Source: Alphaproteobacteria bacterium (GTDB taxonomy: Bacteria > Pseudomonadota > Alphaproteobacteria > JAGOMX01). From it: a stretch of 9,500 bases of DNA. The translations under genes were made by a program, and so were the position numbers. Every line of letters starts with the position of its first letter. Positions within the stretch are counted from its first letter, which is position 1. The DNA is taken from positions 1 to 9,500 of the forward strand of contig JACVCA010000034.1 of NCBI GenBank assembly GCA_016742295.1, given 5' to 3'. Under the pieces are notes generated by a model. It searched no databases. It was not told where the DNA came from and saw only the letters and a list, made by a program, of their open reading frames with translations. Positions 1 to 7,239 of this stretch are shown here, in pieces.

Positions 1-91
1 AAAAGTTAATGAAAAAGAAAAAAAAATCATTTTAGAATATTTTTAATTACTTTATCTTATTTGTTTAATTAATGAATAGTACTTAACTTGA

Positions 92-331
92 ACTTTTGTT
101 TTGTGTTTGGCCTCTTCAAGATTTTATACTAGAATATATTATTTTTTAGATGGAGAAAAGATTACAGTTTGGGCAACTGAAATTGCTGATATAGAAATTT
201 ATAAAGCTCCTGGCGCGATTATTATTAACTGGAATCAGCATGTTGTATGTAGTGAAGTTATATTAATTATAAACGTAGATGATCAAAATAAGATGAATCT
301 TCTTAAAGCTAATCATAAAAGGTTAAAATGA
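92..331 (+). pseudogene. start-less short frame, unrecognised (possible 3' remnant of a gene)
   Basis: This frame is open from a TGA at 89-91 to a TGA at 329-331 and gives about 76 residues if read from a TTG at 101. There is no ATG near its beginning and no Shine-Dalgarno sequence before the TTG. The 90 bases before it are AT-rich, with stops in the frames read. The peptide is not low-complexity. It alternates charged and beta-prone stretches (LDGEKITVWATEIADIEIYK, then GAIIINWNQHVVCSEVILII), which looks like real protein sequence. I do not recognise the family. It ends one base before the ATG of the first glycosyltransferase, which fits the tail of a former operon gene. A short intact gene using TTG, or chance, are the alternatives. 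Confidence 0.35.
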
Positions 332-1438
332 ATGAAAAATGTAAAGTTGTTTTACGTGTCCTGGTATAATATTAATGATACTTATAATTTATTTCCAGCT
401 TACTTAAAAAATTTTGATGATTTGGAAGTAATAGATATTAACCTTCACGATTATGAGAGTATAAAAAGAGCATTAAAATCAACATCAGTTTTAATTATAG
501 ATCACTCTATCTTTGCAGCAAGCCTTTATCAAAAAAATCAGACTATAAATGTTTATATTCAAAATTTTAAAAATACTAGTTTTTACAACTCCGTATGGAA
601 TTTGTTAGTTAATTTTAATTCTAGAAAGGTTTATATTGCGAGTGGGTGGGATTTGCATTGGACAAGTTTAGAAAGTAATCAAGAGATTATAAAATCTTTT
701 GATGCGATAGCGTGGTTGTATGAAAAAAAACCCACTTCTTTTAGGGATGTTTCTGAAGATTTCCAAGATTCATGGATGAGAACTCACACATGCCCACAAG
801 AAAATTGGGATTTTATACGCCAACATGTATCGTCACGTTTTGAGCTTACGCATTTTGTTTCTCATAAACTTAAGAAAAAAAGGAAACTATGGGATGTTGT
901 AGTGCCTGGTGTTACTTATCAAACCCGTGCCTGCTTTAAGAAGCAAGTGATCAAAAATTCTGAAATCTCAATCGCCCCTTATGACTACTTATTAACGGCT
1001 GGTAATCTAGTTACAAACCGATTGCAAAAAATTAACATTCGCTTCAGGAAGAATCTGCAGGAGTTCTTGATTTCTCACTCCAAGATTACTTTCGTTTGTG
1101 GAAGTGGATACAATTATCCGGTTAGAAAATTTTTTGAAGTACCCACTGCAAATAGCCTTTTGCTTGCTCTTCCTTTTAATGGCTTTTCTGATTTTGGTTT
1201 TATAAAAGATCAAAATTGCGTTGTAGTTGACTTTTCTAATATTCAAGAGCAGGTGAAAGATTTATCAAAGCATGAAGATTATGCTTGTATGTTAGCCAAT
1301 AATTTACAAGAAAGTATTTATTCTCGACATAATATTCATAAGCGTGCTATGGAATTTATTAAATTTATAATATATATCTATAATGGTGAAAATGTTATTG
1401 CCGAGTTTAAAAATGGAAACTTTGATTATTATGTTTAA
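332..1438 (+). CDS. GT-B type glycosyltransferase, CgeB-like (group 1 C-terminal domain)
   Basis: A 368-residue cytoplasmic protein, probably transferring a sugar from a nucleotide-sugar donor during surface glycan assembly. The C-terminal part (about 260-345) has the pattern of the Glyco_trans_1_2/CgeB group: a YPVRKFFEVPTANSLLLALP stretch with an acidic residue (E269), then a FGFIKDQNCVVVDF segment, then a closing helix with the RHNIHKRAMEF pattern seen where these proteins read H...R. The N-terminal part (1-200) is divergent and has no signal peptide or membrane segment. The ATG lies directly after the TGA at 329-331, with AAAGG at 318-322 as a plausible ribosome site. It is followed after 14 bases by a methyltransferase gene in the same operon. 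Donor and acceptor cannot be read from the sequence. The fold call is moderately sure and the specificity is unknown. Confidence 0.7.
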   Translation: MKNVKLFYVSWYNINDTYNLFPAYLKNFDDLEVIDINLHDYESIKRALKSTSVLIIDHSIFAASLYQKNQTINVYIQNFKNTSFYNSVWNLLVNFNSRKVYIASGWDLHWTSLESNQEIIKSFDAIAWLYEKKPTSFRDVSEDFQDSWMRTHTCPQENWDFIRQHVSSRFELTHFVSHKLKKKRKLWDVVVPGVTYQTRACFKKQVIKNSEISIAPYDYLLTAGNLVTNRLQKINIRFRKNLQEFLISHSKITFVCGSGYNYPVRKFFEVPTANSLLLALPFNGFSDFGFIKDQNCVVVDFSNIQEQVKDLSKHEDYACMLANNLQESIYSRHNIHKRAMEFIKFIIYIYNGENVIAEFKNGNFDYYV

Positions 1439-1452
1439 ATAGGACAAGCTTA

Positions 1453-2295
1453 ATGAAAAAATATAATCATAGAAATTTTGGTCATATTCCAAGCTACTCT
1501 TTAAAAACAAATTTTTTATCTTTCTTATTTGGTGTTCCTAATCTCTTTAAAAGACTGCAAGCAAGATGCATAATGAGTGCTATCGGTGTTAACCGACAAG
1601 AAAAAATTCTAGATTTTGGGTGTGGTTCAGGTTATTTAACGATTGAAATGCATCGTGCAGGAGCAAAAGCTTTTGGTTTAGATGTTTATAAAGCCCCTAC
1701 GCACGTTGCGTTGAAAGAATGCTATGATATTGAGATAAATATTGTAGAAAGTGGTGAGAGGAGCCCTTATCCGGATAATTTTTTTGATAAGATTTTAGCA
1801 TCAGAGATTTTGCCAATGATACCTCACCCAAGAAATTTTTTGATTGAATTAAAAAGACTTCTGAAATCTTCAGGAACTCTGGTTTTGGTTAATGGCTTCG
1901 GACATCCAGCAATTGAAAAATTGTATACAAAAAAAGGGCTTTTATATAAGCTTCTCAAAAAATTATATAGAGAGCAGTTTCCTTCTAGTTACCTTGACTA
2001 TACAAGATTATTAAATAAGTCGTTTGGTACAGCTCAGGCCACCTTTTTATCTCTTCAATCCATAGAAGACGTATTAAAAGAGCTAAACTTTGAGATTAAA
2101 GAAATTAAACCTTCTTTAAAAGAATCTGTCGCTAATAAACTCTCGTTAATTCAATTTATCTATTACCTAAAAAATGGTAAAGCTATTTTGCCTTCTTGGA
2201 TGTTTTATGTATGGTATCCGATTCTTAGAGTTATAACTCTTGTAACCTACAAAAATTGTTCAAATCATTTGATCATTTCCGCCACAAAGGCTTGA
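1453..2295 (+). CDS. class I SAM-dependent methyltransferase (Methyltransf_11 type)
   Basis: A 280-residue enzyme that should transfer a methyl group from S-adenosylmethionine. Motif I is ILDFGCGSG at 52-60, the acidic end of strand 2 is GLDV at 75-78, and the segment around 105-120 (PYPDNFFDKILASEIL) is the usual strand-4 region of Methyltransf_11 proteins. LKSSGTLVLV at 137-146 matches the post-motif 'KPGG-hhhh' strand. The C-terminal 100 residues form a less conserved, partly hydrophobic extension (SWMFYVWYPILRVITLV, near 250-266) that might touch the membrane or bind the acceptor. The ATG has AGGA at 1441-1444 eight bases upstream. Its place between glycosyltransferase and deacetylase-like genes suggests it methylates a sugar of the same glycan. 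That substrate is inferred from context; the methyltransferase fold is clear. Confidence 0.88.
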   Translation: MKKYNHRNFGHIPSYSLKTNFLSFLFGVPNLFKRLQARCIMSAIGVNRQEKILDFGCGSGYLTIEMHRAGAKAFGLDVYKAPTHVALKECYDIEINIVESGERSPYPDNFFDKILASEILPMIPHPRNFLIELKRLLKSSGTLVLVNGFGHPAIEKLYTKKGLLYKLLKKLYREQFPSSYLDYTRLLNKSFGTAQATFLSLQSIEDVLKELNFEIKEIKPSLKESVANKLSLIQFIYYLKNGKAILPSWMFYVWYPILRVITLVTYKNCSNHLIISATKA

Positions 2296-2300
2296 AAAAA

Positions 2301-3026
2301 ATGCAATTTTTCAAAAAGGTAAAAAGGGTACTTAAAGAAAAAAGAATTGAAATCTACTCTAAAGCTGTTAACCTTCCATTCGTTTATGCGCCATACGAAT
2401 TAAAGTTGTATGAAGAATATTTATCTAGGCTTAAGCATGATACGCGTATAAATTTTATATCCTTCAATGATTGTATAGATAATACGAAAATAAATTTTGT
2501 ATTTAGGCATGATTTAGATACGCTAGATTGTTTAAAAAATTCAGGGAAATTAATAGATTTACACATTAAACATATGATCCCCCTCACCATCTTTGTACGT
2601 ATGGATGACATAGATTATAGCTCTAAGGCTTCATATAAGTATTTATCAAAGTATGTTGAGAGCTGGCCCATAGGATTACATAGTTCTTGTTATATAGATA
2701 ACAACCCTATAGATGCTTTTAAAATTGAAATCGAAAAATTTGAGGCAATTTACAAATTTATTCCTAAATTTTTAACATTACATGGGTTAGGATCTTATAA
2801 ATATGATGCGCGGATGGAATTTATAAAATTTATTTCAGAATTTTATCAAAGGTATAACTTGGAATTTGCTGATTTTATCTCGAAGATGAGAACATACAAT
2901 TATGTAGTACAAGATTGTCATTTAATGGAAGGAAAAAGATACTTAAAGCATGATATCTTAGAACTCCCTCCAAAACATGCAGGTTCTTGTTATTTATTTC
3001 TTGCGCACCCTTGTTATTGGAGATGA
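2301..3026 (+). CDS. polysaccharide deacetylase-like (NodB/CE4-related) protein
   Basis: A 241-residue protein related to the NodB-fold deacetylases, which remove N- or O-acetyl groups from sugars using a metal. Visible motifs are FRHDLD at 68-73 (equivalent to the RHDVD form of motif 1, with its two aspartates), IGLHSSCY at 124-131 (motif 2 position), LHGLG at 160-164 and FLAHPCYW at 233-240 (the last histidine motif). Motif 2 keeps one His and a Ser, but the second His of the classical H-S/T-x-x-H pattern is replaced by Tyr, so metal binding may differ. I chose the ATG at 2301 over an in-frame ATG at 2256. AAAGG at 2286-2290 stands ten bases before it, and the longer version would overlap the preceding gene by 40 bases. 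Its stop overlaps the next gene's start (ATGA at 3023-3026), suggesting coupled translation. It is probably a glycan-modifying enzyme; activity is not assured. Confidence 0.7.
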   Translation: MQFFKKVKRVLKEKRIEIYSKAVNLPFVYAPYELKLYEEYLSRLKHDTRINFISFNDCIDNTKINFVFRHDLDTLDCLKNSGKLIDLHIKHMIPLTIFVRMDDIDYSSKASYKYLSKYVESWPIGLHSSCYIDNNPIDAFKIEIEKFEAIYKFIPKFLTLHGLGSYKYDARMEFIKFISEFYQRYNLEFADFISKMRTYNYVVQDCHLMEGKRYLKHDILELPPKHAGSCYLFLAHPCYWR

Positions 3027-4516
3027 TTTACTATATAACTCTCTTATTTTTTATCATTTTCTTCTTGCTCGCTTTATATCTGCGGATCAACCCACTTATA
3101 AGATTATATATTCCCATAAGCACAGATGAGGCCTTTCACTTTTATTATATAAATCTCATACAAGGAAATAATAATGTAGTCCCAAAAATAAATCAGCTAG
3201 CTACAGGTGGGCCTAATTTTTGCACATACCCCTCTTTTTATCATCGGTTACTTTCCTATCTTCCTAGTAAGTTTATAAAAAAATATGGGTGCTTTTCTTC
3301 ATTTGTGTATGATTGCACTTCGATTGTATTTCTCACTTTCTTTTTACAAAAATACCGCATAATAACAATTCAAGATTTTTTTATAATGCTAGCTACATTT
3401 TTAATTTTTCCTTCACTTACTTTTCAATCTATAGGCCCAAGGGCGTACTCTTTAACTCCAAGAAATTTCTCTCAGCTTCTCTGTACTTTAGGGTATGTTT
3501 TTATTTTAATGTACCTTGAAGATTATAATATAATGATCTTACAGTTAGGGGCAATATGCCTTTCGCTAAGCTTATTAAGTTCTAAATTTACGGTACAATA
3601 CGTGTCTTTTATGACTATTGGATTCTCTTTTGTATATCTTTCTCCTTATCCACTTTTACTATTTTTAAATATTGTAGCTTGGTCATTTGTACTTGATAGA
3701 AAAAATTTTCTATCACAAATTAAGGGACAAATATTGCACTCTCATTGGTATATATTAGAAGGTATTAAATTTATTGAAGAACGGTGGGAATGGATTAAAT
3801 TGCTTCAATTGCTCTTAGCGTTTGACTTAAGACAAGCATGGCAATTAATTATGTTTCATAATCCAGTCACAAGGGGGATTATTCTTAATCTTCCTTTTTT
3901 TCTGTTGCTAGCTCAAATTAATAATATAGCTTCTTTCGATTCTTTGGAATATTTTTCCTTAGTGATTATATCAATTTCTGTATTTTTATGGAGTTTAACT
4001 CAATTTTCGATTTTTCGAGCATTTGGTGAACCTGAACGATATCTAGAATTTTCGATTCCTGCATTTTTTTATCTCTTTTATTCTTTACCATTTTCAAATA
4101 CTTTAAAAGCATTTGCATTGTTTTATTCATTGGCTTTTTATGCTTATAATTTATATTTAATGAATAAAGCCAAGACATTCAAAACCTATCAGTCGATTAC
4201 TGAAGCACAGTCTCTTTTAAAGTCTGAAAATGTAAAGAATTTGTTATGTGCCACAAACAATGAAACTTATTTATTTGCAGAAAAGCATAATATTTTGGTA
4301 GGCTTCTTCATAAATAATATTTATTCCGATTTTTATCATTTCTTCTATGAAAAATATCCCGATGTTAATCCAAATAATTTAAAAGAACTATGCTCCAGAT
4401 ATAAAGTGTCTCATATTTTGATAAATAAATTGCGCAAGATATCGGTTAAATATGATACATCTTTTGGAAAAACCATTTTCGAGAATGATATATATAAAAT
4501 TATCAGAGTAAAATAA
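3023..4516 (+). CDS. multi-pass membrane glycosyltransferase, GT-C fold (PMT/ArnT-like)
   Basis: A 497-residue integral membrane protein. A membrane helix at about 3-21 is followed by a first outer loop carrying the acidic pair in STDEAFHFYY (D35, E36), then TYPSFYHRLLSYLP. This is the arrangement of GT-C enzymes that use polyprenyl-phosphate-sugar donors on the outer face of the inner membrane. Further hydrophobic segments lie near 118-132, 152-164, 170-186, 192-222, 284-298, 308-326 and 344-380. A FGEPERYLEFSIPAFF stretch stands at about 334-349. The last 110 residues are soluble and end in KTIFENDIYKIIRVK, like the C-terminal domains of PMT-type proteins. The ATG at 3023 overlaps the previous stop. 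An in-frame TTG at 2987 is less likely, because ATGA coupling explains the later start and GGAG touches it. It may add a sugar to a lipid-linked or exported glycan. The fold is likely; the donor is unknown. Confidence 0.72.
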   Translation: MIYYITLLFFIIFFLLALYLRINPLIRLYIPISTDEAFHFYYINLIQGNNNVVPKINQLATGGPNFCTYPSFYHRLLSYLPSKFIKKYGCFSSFVYDCTSIVFLTFFLQKYRIITIQDFFIMLATFLIFPSLTFQSIGPRAYSLTPRNFSQLLCTLGYVFILMYLEDYNIMILQLGAICLSLSLLSSKFTVQYVSFMTIGFSFVYLSPYPLLLFLNIVAWSFVLDRKNFLSQIKGQILHSHWYILEGIKFIEERWEWIKLLQLLLAFDLRQAWQLIMFHNPVTRGIILNLPFFLLLAQINNIASFDSLEYFSLVIISISVFLWSLTQFSIFRAFGEPERYLEFSIPAFFYLFYSLPFSNTLKAFALFYSLAFYAYNLYLMNKAKTFKTYQSITEAQSLLKSENVKNLLCATNNETYLFAEKHNILVGFFINNIYSDFYHFFYEKYPDVNPNNLKELCSRYKVSHILINKLRKISVKYDTSFGKTIFENDIYKIIRVK

Positions 4517-4517
4517 A

Positions 4518-5717
4518 ATGAAAATTAAAAAACTCGTTTATTTGACTCTCAGCCCATTTCTTGAATTAGGTGCTTTAATAATTATTGTATGCAGTATCTT
4601 TTTCCAGCGTTTTTTCTTTTTAAAAAATAAAAACTCAGTTTTCATGGGCATGATGCATATTAACAACTGGACTTATGTAGCCCAAGCTATACGTAAAAGA
4701 GGTTACTATGTCCAAGTTGTTCCATGGATGATTCCTAAACATGAAGAAAATATTATTCTTTACGATATAAATTTGAAGCAGCAGCACCCCTTTCTATATT
4801 CTAATTTTATTGGTCAATATTTTTTGTCTTTTTGGATTTTTATATGGGCCATTTATAAGTTTGAGATATTTGTACTATCATTTCGTAATCGACTTCTTGA
4901 TCGGACTATATGGTTGAAATGGTTTGAGATCCCTTTATTACACTTAGCAGGAAAGAAGGTTATATTAAATACATATGGTGGAGATGTGGCAACTCCAAGG
5001 TTAAGAAAACGGCCAGAATTAAAGTATAGCTTATATGATGGATATTTAGCTGATCCTCAGTACCGTGCTTATAATGAGAAAGCTATTGCAAGGAATACCC
5101 GTATTCTTGAAAAACAAGCTGATTTTATCATTAGTGCTATTGATCATGTTGATTACCTTAATCGAGTTGATGCTTATTTGCACTTGCGTTGTATTGATAC
5201 GGAAAACATTCAGCCCAAGTTTGAGACAAATAATAAAACCCCTATTTTAATTCATGCCCCAAATCATCGATTAGTAAAAGGTACTGAGCAAATTATAGCA
5301 GCAGTAGAATCACTGAATAAAAGAGGCTTACAGTGTGACTTGAGAGTTATTGAAAATACGTCTAACTCTAAACTTCTAGAAATAATAAAAGAGGCAGATG
5401 CAGTCGTGGATCAGTTGCTACTTGGCACATATGCCCGATTCTCTATCGAAGCTATGGCTCTTGGAAAACCTGTCTTTTGTTATTTAAGACAAGATTTATA
5501 TCAGTTTAATCCTATATGGAATGATTGTCCGATTATTAATGTTAACCCTGACACAATTGAGAGTGTTCTAGAAAAATTTTTAAAAAACTCAAAGAAAGAG
5601 CAAGTTAATATAGGGCGTAAGGGGAGAAAATATATCGAGACTTATCATAGCTTAGAGTATATTGGAAAACGCTTTGATGAAATAATTCAAAAGGTAGTAA
5701 ATAATGGCTCAAATTGA
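4518..5717 (+). CDS. GT-B glycosyltransferase (GT4-like) with an N-terminal membrane anchor
   Basis: A 399-residue protein with one hydrophobic helix at about 13-34 and a second hydrophobic stretch near 100-121, so it is probably bound to the inner membrane facing the cytoplasm. The C-terminal Rossmann domain shows ILIHAPNHRLVKGTEQIIAA (243-262), the position of the donor-binding R/K in GT4 proteins. Next comes EADAVVDQLLLGTYARFSIEAMALGKPVFCY (292-322), with the EX7E-like acidic residue E311 and the 'EAMALGKPV' signature, and a closing helix near GRKGRKYIETYHSLEYIGKRF. It starts two bases after the TAA of the membrane glycosyltransferase. No strong ribosome site is visible, so it probably relies on coupling. 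It ends 14 bases inside the next gene. A glycan-assembly role is strongly suggested by the neighbours; the sugar is not predictable. Confidence 0.8.
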   Translation: MKIKKLVYLTLSPFLELGALIIIVCSIFFQRFFFLKNKNSVFMGMMHINNWTYVAQAIRKRGYYVQVVPWMIPKHEENIILYDINLKQQHPFLYSNFIGQYFLSFWIFIWAIYKFEIFVLSFRNRLLDRTIWLKWFEIPLLHLAGKKVILNTYGGDVATPRLRKRPELKYSLYDGYLADPQYRAYNEKAIARNTRILEKQADFIISAIDHVDYLNRVDAYLHLRCIDTENIQPKFETNNKTPILIHAPNHRLVKGTEQIIAAVESLNKRGLQCDLRVIENTSNSKLLEIIKEADAVVDQLLLGTYARFSIEAMALGKPVFCYLRQDLYQFNPIWNDCPIINVNPDTIESVLEKFLKNSKKEQVNIGRKGRKYIETYHSLEYIGKRFDEIIQKVVNNGSN

Positions 5718-6498
5718 TAAAGCAGGGACCTCCTATTGGGACACAAATTGGTCTCATGTTGATTTTCCCAAGCAATTTGATCATACAGATACTGCCCTAG
5801 ATAATTACTTTAACCTAGAATTGGATAAATTTTTTCAAAGATTTCTTCAAGATAAAAAGGGATTGAGTGTTCTTGAAATTGGGTGTGCTAACTCCATCTG
5901 GCCAATCTATTTTCATAAATATTTTGATGCAAAAGTGTCTGGTTTAGATTATTCGGAAGTAGGTTGTGAAAAAAGTAGGGCGCTTCTCAAGCATTATGAA
6001 GTTCCAGGTAACATTTATTGTGCAGATCTTTTTAAGCCTCCAGCAGACCTATTACAAAAATTTGATCTTGTAGTTTCTTTTGGTGTGGTTGAACATTTTG
6101 AAAATACTGCCGAATGTTTGAAATCATGCGCAGCTTTTGTAAAGCCAGGGGGGGCTCTCCTAACATTGATACCTAATATGCCAAGTATTATTGGTTTCAT
6201 CCAGAAATATGTTGATCGTGACATCTATGATGTGCATATGCCTTTAACCAAACAAATGTTTAAGAAAGCGCATGAACAAGCTAATTTGCCCTTAAAAGAA
6301 TACGGTTATTTTATGTCAATAAACCTAGGTGTAGTTAATTCGGGGGTTTTTTCAAACAACCCTTTCAATAAATATCTTCGCCATGTGCTGTCATCTATAT
6401 CGAAGATCTGTTGGATCTTTGAGCGTTGTGGAGTACGCATTCCAAAGAATCGTTTTACATCACCTTATATTCTAGCAGTATCGGAAGTAAGGGGTTGA
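5704..6498 (+). CDS. class I SAM-dependent methyltransferase
   Basis: A 264-residue enzyme with a complete class I core. Motif I is VLEIGCANSIW at 56-66, with Ala-Asn replacing the usual G-x-G end. The acidic strand-2 motif is GLDYS at 80-84, NIYCADLF at 103-110 covers the adenine-side aspartate, FDLVVSFGVVEHFEN at 120-134 is the strand-4 signature, and FVKPGGALLTLIPN at 145-158 follows. It differs clearly from the other methyltransferase of the operon, so the two are probably not recent duplicates and may methylate different positions or sugars. The ATG lies inside the previous gene with AAAAGG at 5689-5694 nine bases upstream, so overlap and coupling are both likely. A glycan substrate is inferred from the neighbouring glycosyltransferases. 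Quinone, tRNA or protein substrates are not excluded. Confidence 0.85.
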   Translation: MAQIDKAGTSYWDTNWSHVDFPKQFDHTDTALDNYFNLELDKFFQRFLQDKKGLSVLEIGCANSIWPIYFHKYFDAKVSGLDYSEVGCEKSRALLKHYEVPGNIYCADLFKPPADLLQKFDLVVSFGVVEHFENTAECLKSCAAFVKPGGALLTLIPNMPSIIGFIQKYVDRDIYDVHMPLTKQMFKKAHEQANLPLKEYGYFMSINLGVVNSGVFSNNPFNKYLRHVLSSISKICWIFERCGVRIPKNRFTSPYILAVSEVRG

Positions 6499-6504
6499 TA
6501 AAAA

Positions 6505-6958
6505 ATGAATTTATAATACTCTGCAGCTGGATAAGCTTGATAATTTTCAGGGTCTTTTTGGAGGTGAGAAAAAACTTTCTATCACCCTTTACGATCAAAT
6601 TATTAATCATCCATATGCTGAGGAGTTAGCAGAGGGCATTTTACTTTATTTTGCTGATGAAAGGGGAGCCTATAAACGTACTTATACAAAACGTTTTGAA
6701 ATTTTTGATCATGAAGTTTTAAAGATATTCGATCAACGCTTGAAATCAGGAAAGAACCTCATTGTTCAAGAGGTGGCTATCAGTGATGGCCATACAGCAT
6801 GTAATTTGTTCGAAAAGCTTATTCAATACTATCCTAACATTGCCTATTATGCATCTGACTATAATCCAAGAGTTTTCGTAATTGAGAAAAAGGAGACAAA
6901 AGTTACTCTAAGTCATACAGGAAAAGCTCTCAAAATTACAGAGCGCTTTTGTGAATAA
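6505..6958 (+). pseudogene. frameshifted, truncated methyltransferase-like gene
   Basis: An ATG at 6505 has AAGGGG at 6489-6494 ten bases upstream, but its frame stops at the fourth codon (TAA 6514-6516). One base out of register, a frame is open from 6509 to the TGA at 6956-6958, giving 149 residues with no ATG at its head. The residues look like genuine protein: LFGGEKKLSITLYDQIINHP, HPYAEELAEGILLYFADERG, then YTKRFEIFDHEVLKIFDQRL. They continue into LIVQEVAISDGHTACNLFEK (motif-I-like, strand 1 and helix A) and IAYYASDYNPRVFVIEK (strand-2-like, acidic residue kept). The frame ends soon after that, too short for a full methyltransferase fold. A one-base loss in the A/T tract near 6500-6511 plus loss of the 3' end explains all of this. 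Use of a non-ATG start is the alternative. A good GGAGGTGA at 6560-6567 has no start codon after it. The family is tentative. Confidence 0.6.
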
Positions 6959-6988
6959 AAGGTTTTTGAGATTTGGGATAAGCTTATT

Positions 6989-7022
6989 AAAAAAACGGCT
7001 CTCCCTTAAGAAGATTTTTTTT
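6989..7022. terminator. candidate bidirectional terminator between operon and tRNA-Ser
   Basis: Seven A's (6989-6995) and eight T's (7015-7022) flank a short inverted repeat, TCTCC-CTTAA-GAAGA (7000-7014). Read on the plus strand, the stem has four of five pairs and is followed at once by the T run. Read on the minus strand it has five pairs, one of them G-U, and four bases precede the U run. The A and T tracts can extend the stem. It lies between the plus-strand operon and the 3' end of the minus-strand tRNA, where termination is needed in both directions. The stem is short, so the call is tentative. Confidence 0.4.
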
Positions 7023-7028
7023 ATTCAA

Positions 7029-7118
7029 TGGCGGAGGGAGCGGGATTCGAACCCGCGATACGGTCTCCCGTATACACACTTTCCAGGCGTGCGCCTTCAA
7101 CCACTCGGCCACCCCTCC
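7029..7118 (-). tRNA. tRNA-Ser (anticodon GGA), CCA encoded
   Basis: The minus strand folds as a 90-base class II tRNA. The acceptor strands are GGAGGGG and TCCCTCC with discriminator G and an encoded CCA. The D arm is GCC...GGC. The anticodon stem CACGC/GTGTG encloses the loop CTGGAAA with anticodon GGA (plus-strand bases 7082-7084), which reads UCC and UCU serine codons. A long variable arm (TACGG-GAGA-CCGTA) is typical of tRNA-Ser, and the T arm is GCGGG-TTCGAAT-CCCGC. It converges on the glycan operon. The 3' end faces that operon, which is the orientation expected if an element had entered at the tRNA 3' end. Confidence 0.97.
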
Positions 7119-7143
7119 ATTTTTGAAAATCAATAAGTAAAAT

Positions 7144-7172
7144 ACCATAAACTAACTTTTCTTTAACAGCAA
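7144..7172 (-). promoter_or_regulatory. sigma-70-type promoter for tRNA-Ser
   Basis: On the minus strand, TTGCTG (plus bases 7167-7172) and TATGGT (7144-7149) are separated by 17 bases. Transcription would begin near 7137, leaving a leader of about 18 bases before the tRNA 5' end at 7118. Spacing and position fit well, but both hexamers deviate from consensus. Confidence 0.45.
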
Positions 7173-7239
7173 TGTTTTAAGAAATAAAAGGTCTACAATA
7201 AAAGGTGCGTAGCTATCTTGACTGAGTTATAAACAGTTT

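Noticed and set aside
101..130. Possible promoter TTGTGT - 18 bases - TATACT for the glycan operon
   Set aside because: The -10 is good, but the -35 matches only three of six bases, and in such AT-rich DNA similar hexamers are frequent. Not strong enough to list.
1007..1510. Minus-strand frames of 79 and 68 residues over the first glycosyltransferase
   Set aside because: They are opposite a well-supported gene, AT-driven in composition, and have no recognisable motifs.
2256..2300. Upstream in-frame ATG (2256) for the deacetylase-like gene
   Set aside because: It would overlap the preceding methyltransferase by 40 bases and lacks a ribosome site. The ATG at 2301 has AAAGG ten bases before it.
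6015..6224. 69-residue minus-strand frame inside the second methyltransferase
   Set aside because: It overlaps the conserved strand-4 region of a clear methyltransferase gene, so it is a shadow frame.
6951..7136. 61-residue plus-strand open frame containing RERDSNPRYGLPYTHFPGVR
   Set aside because: It reads through the complement of tRNA-Ser. This kind of peptide is the well-known false translation of a tRNA antisense strand.
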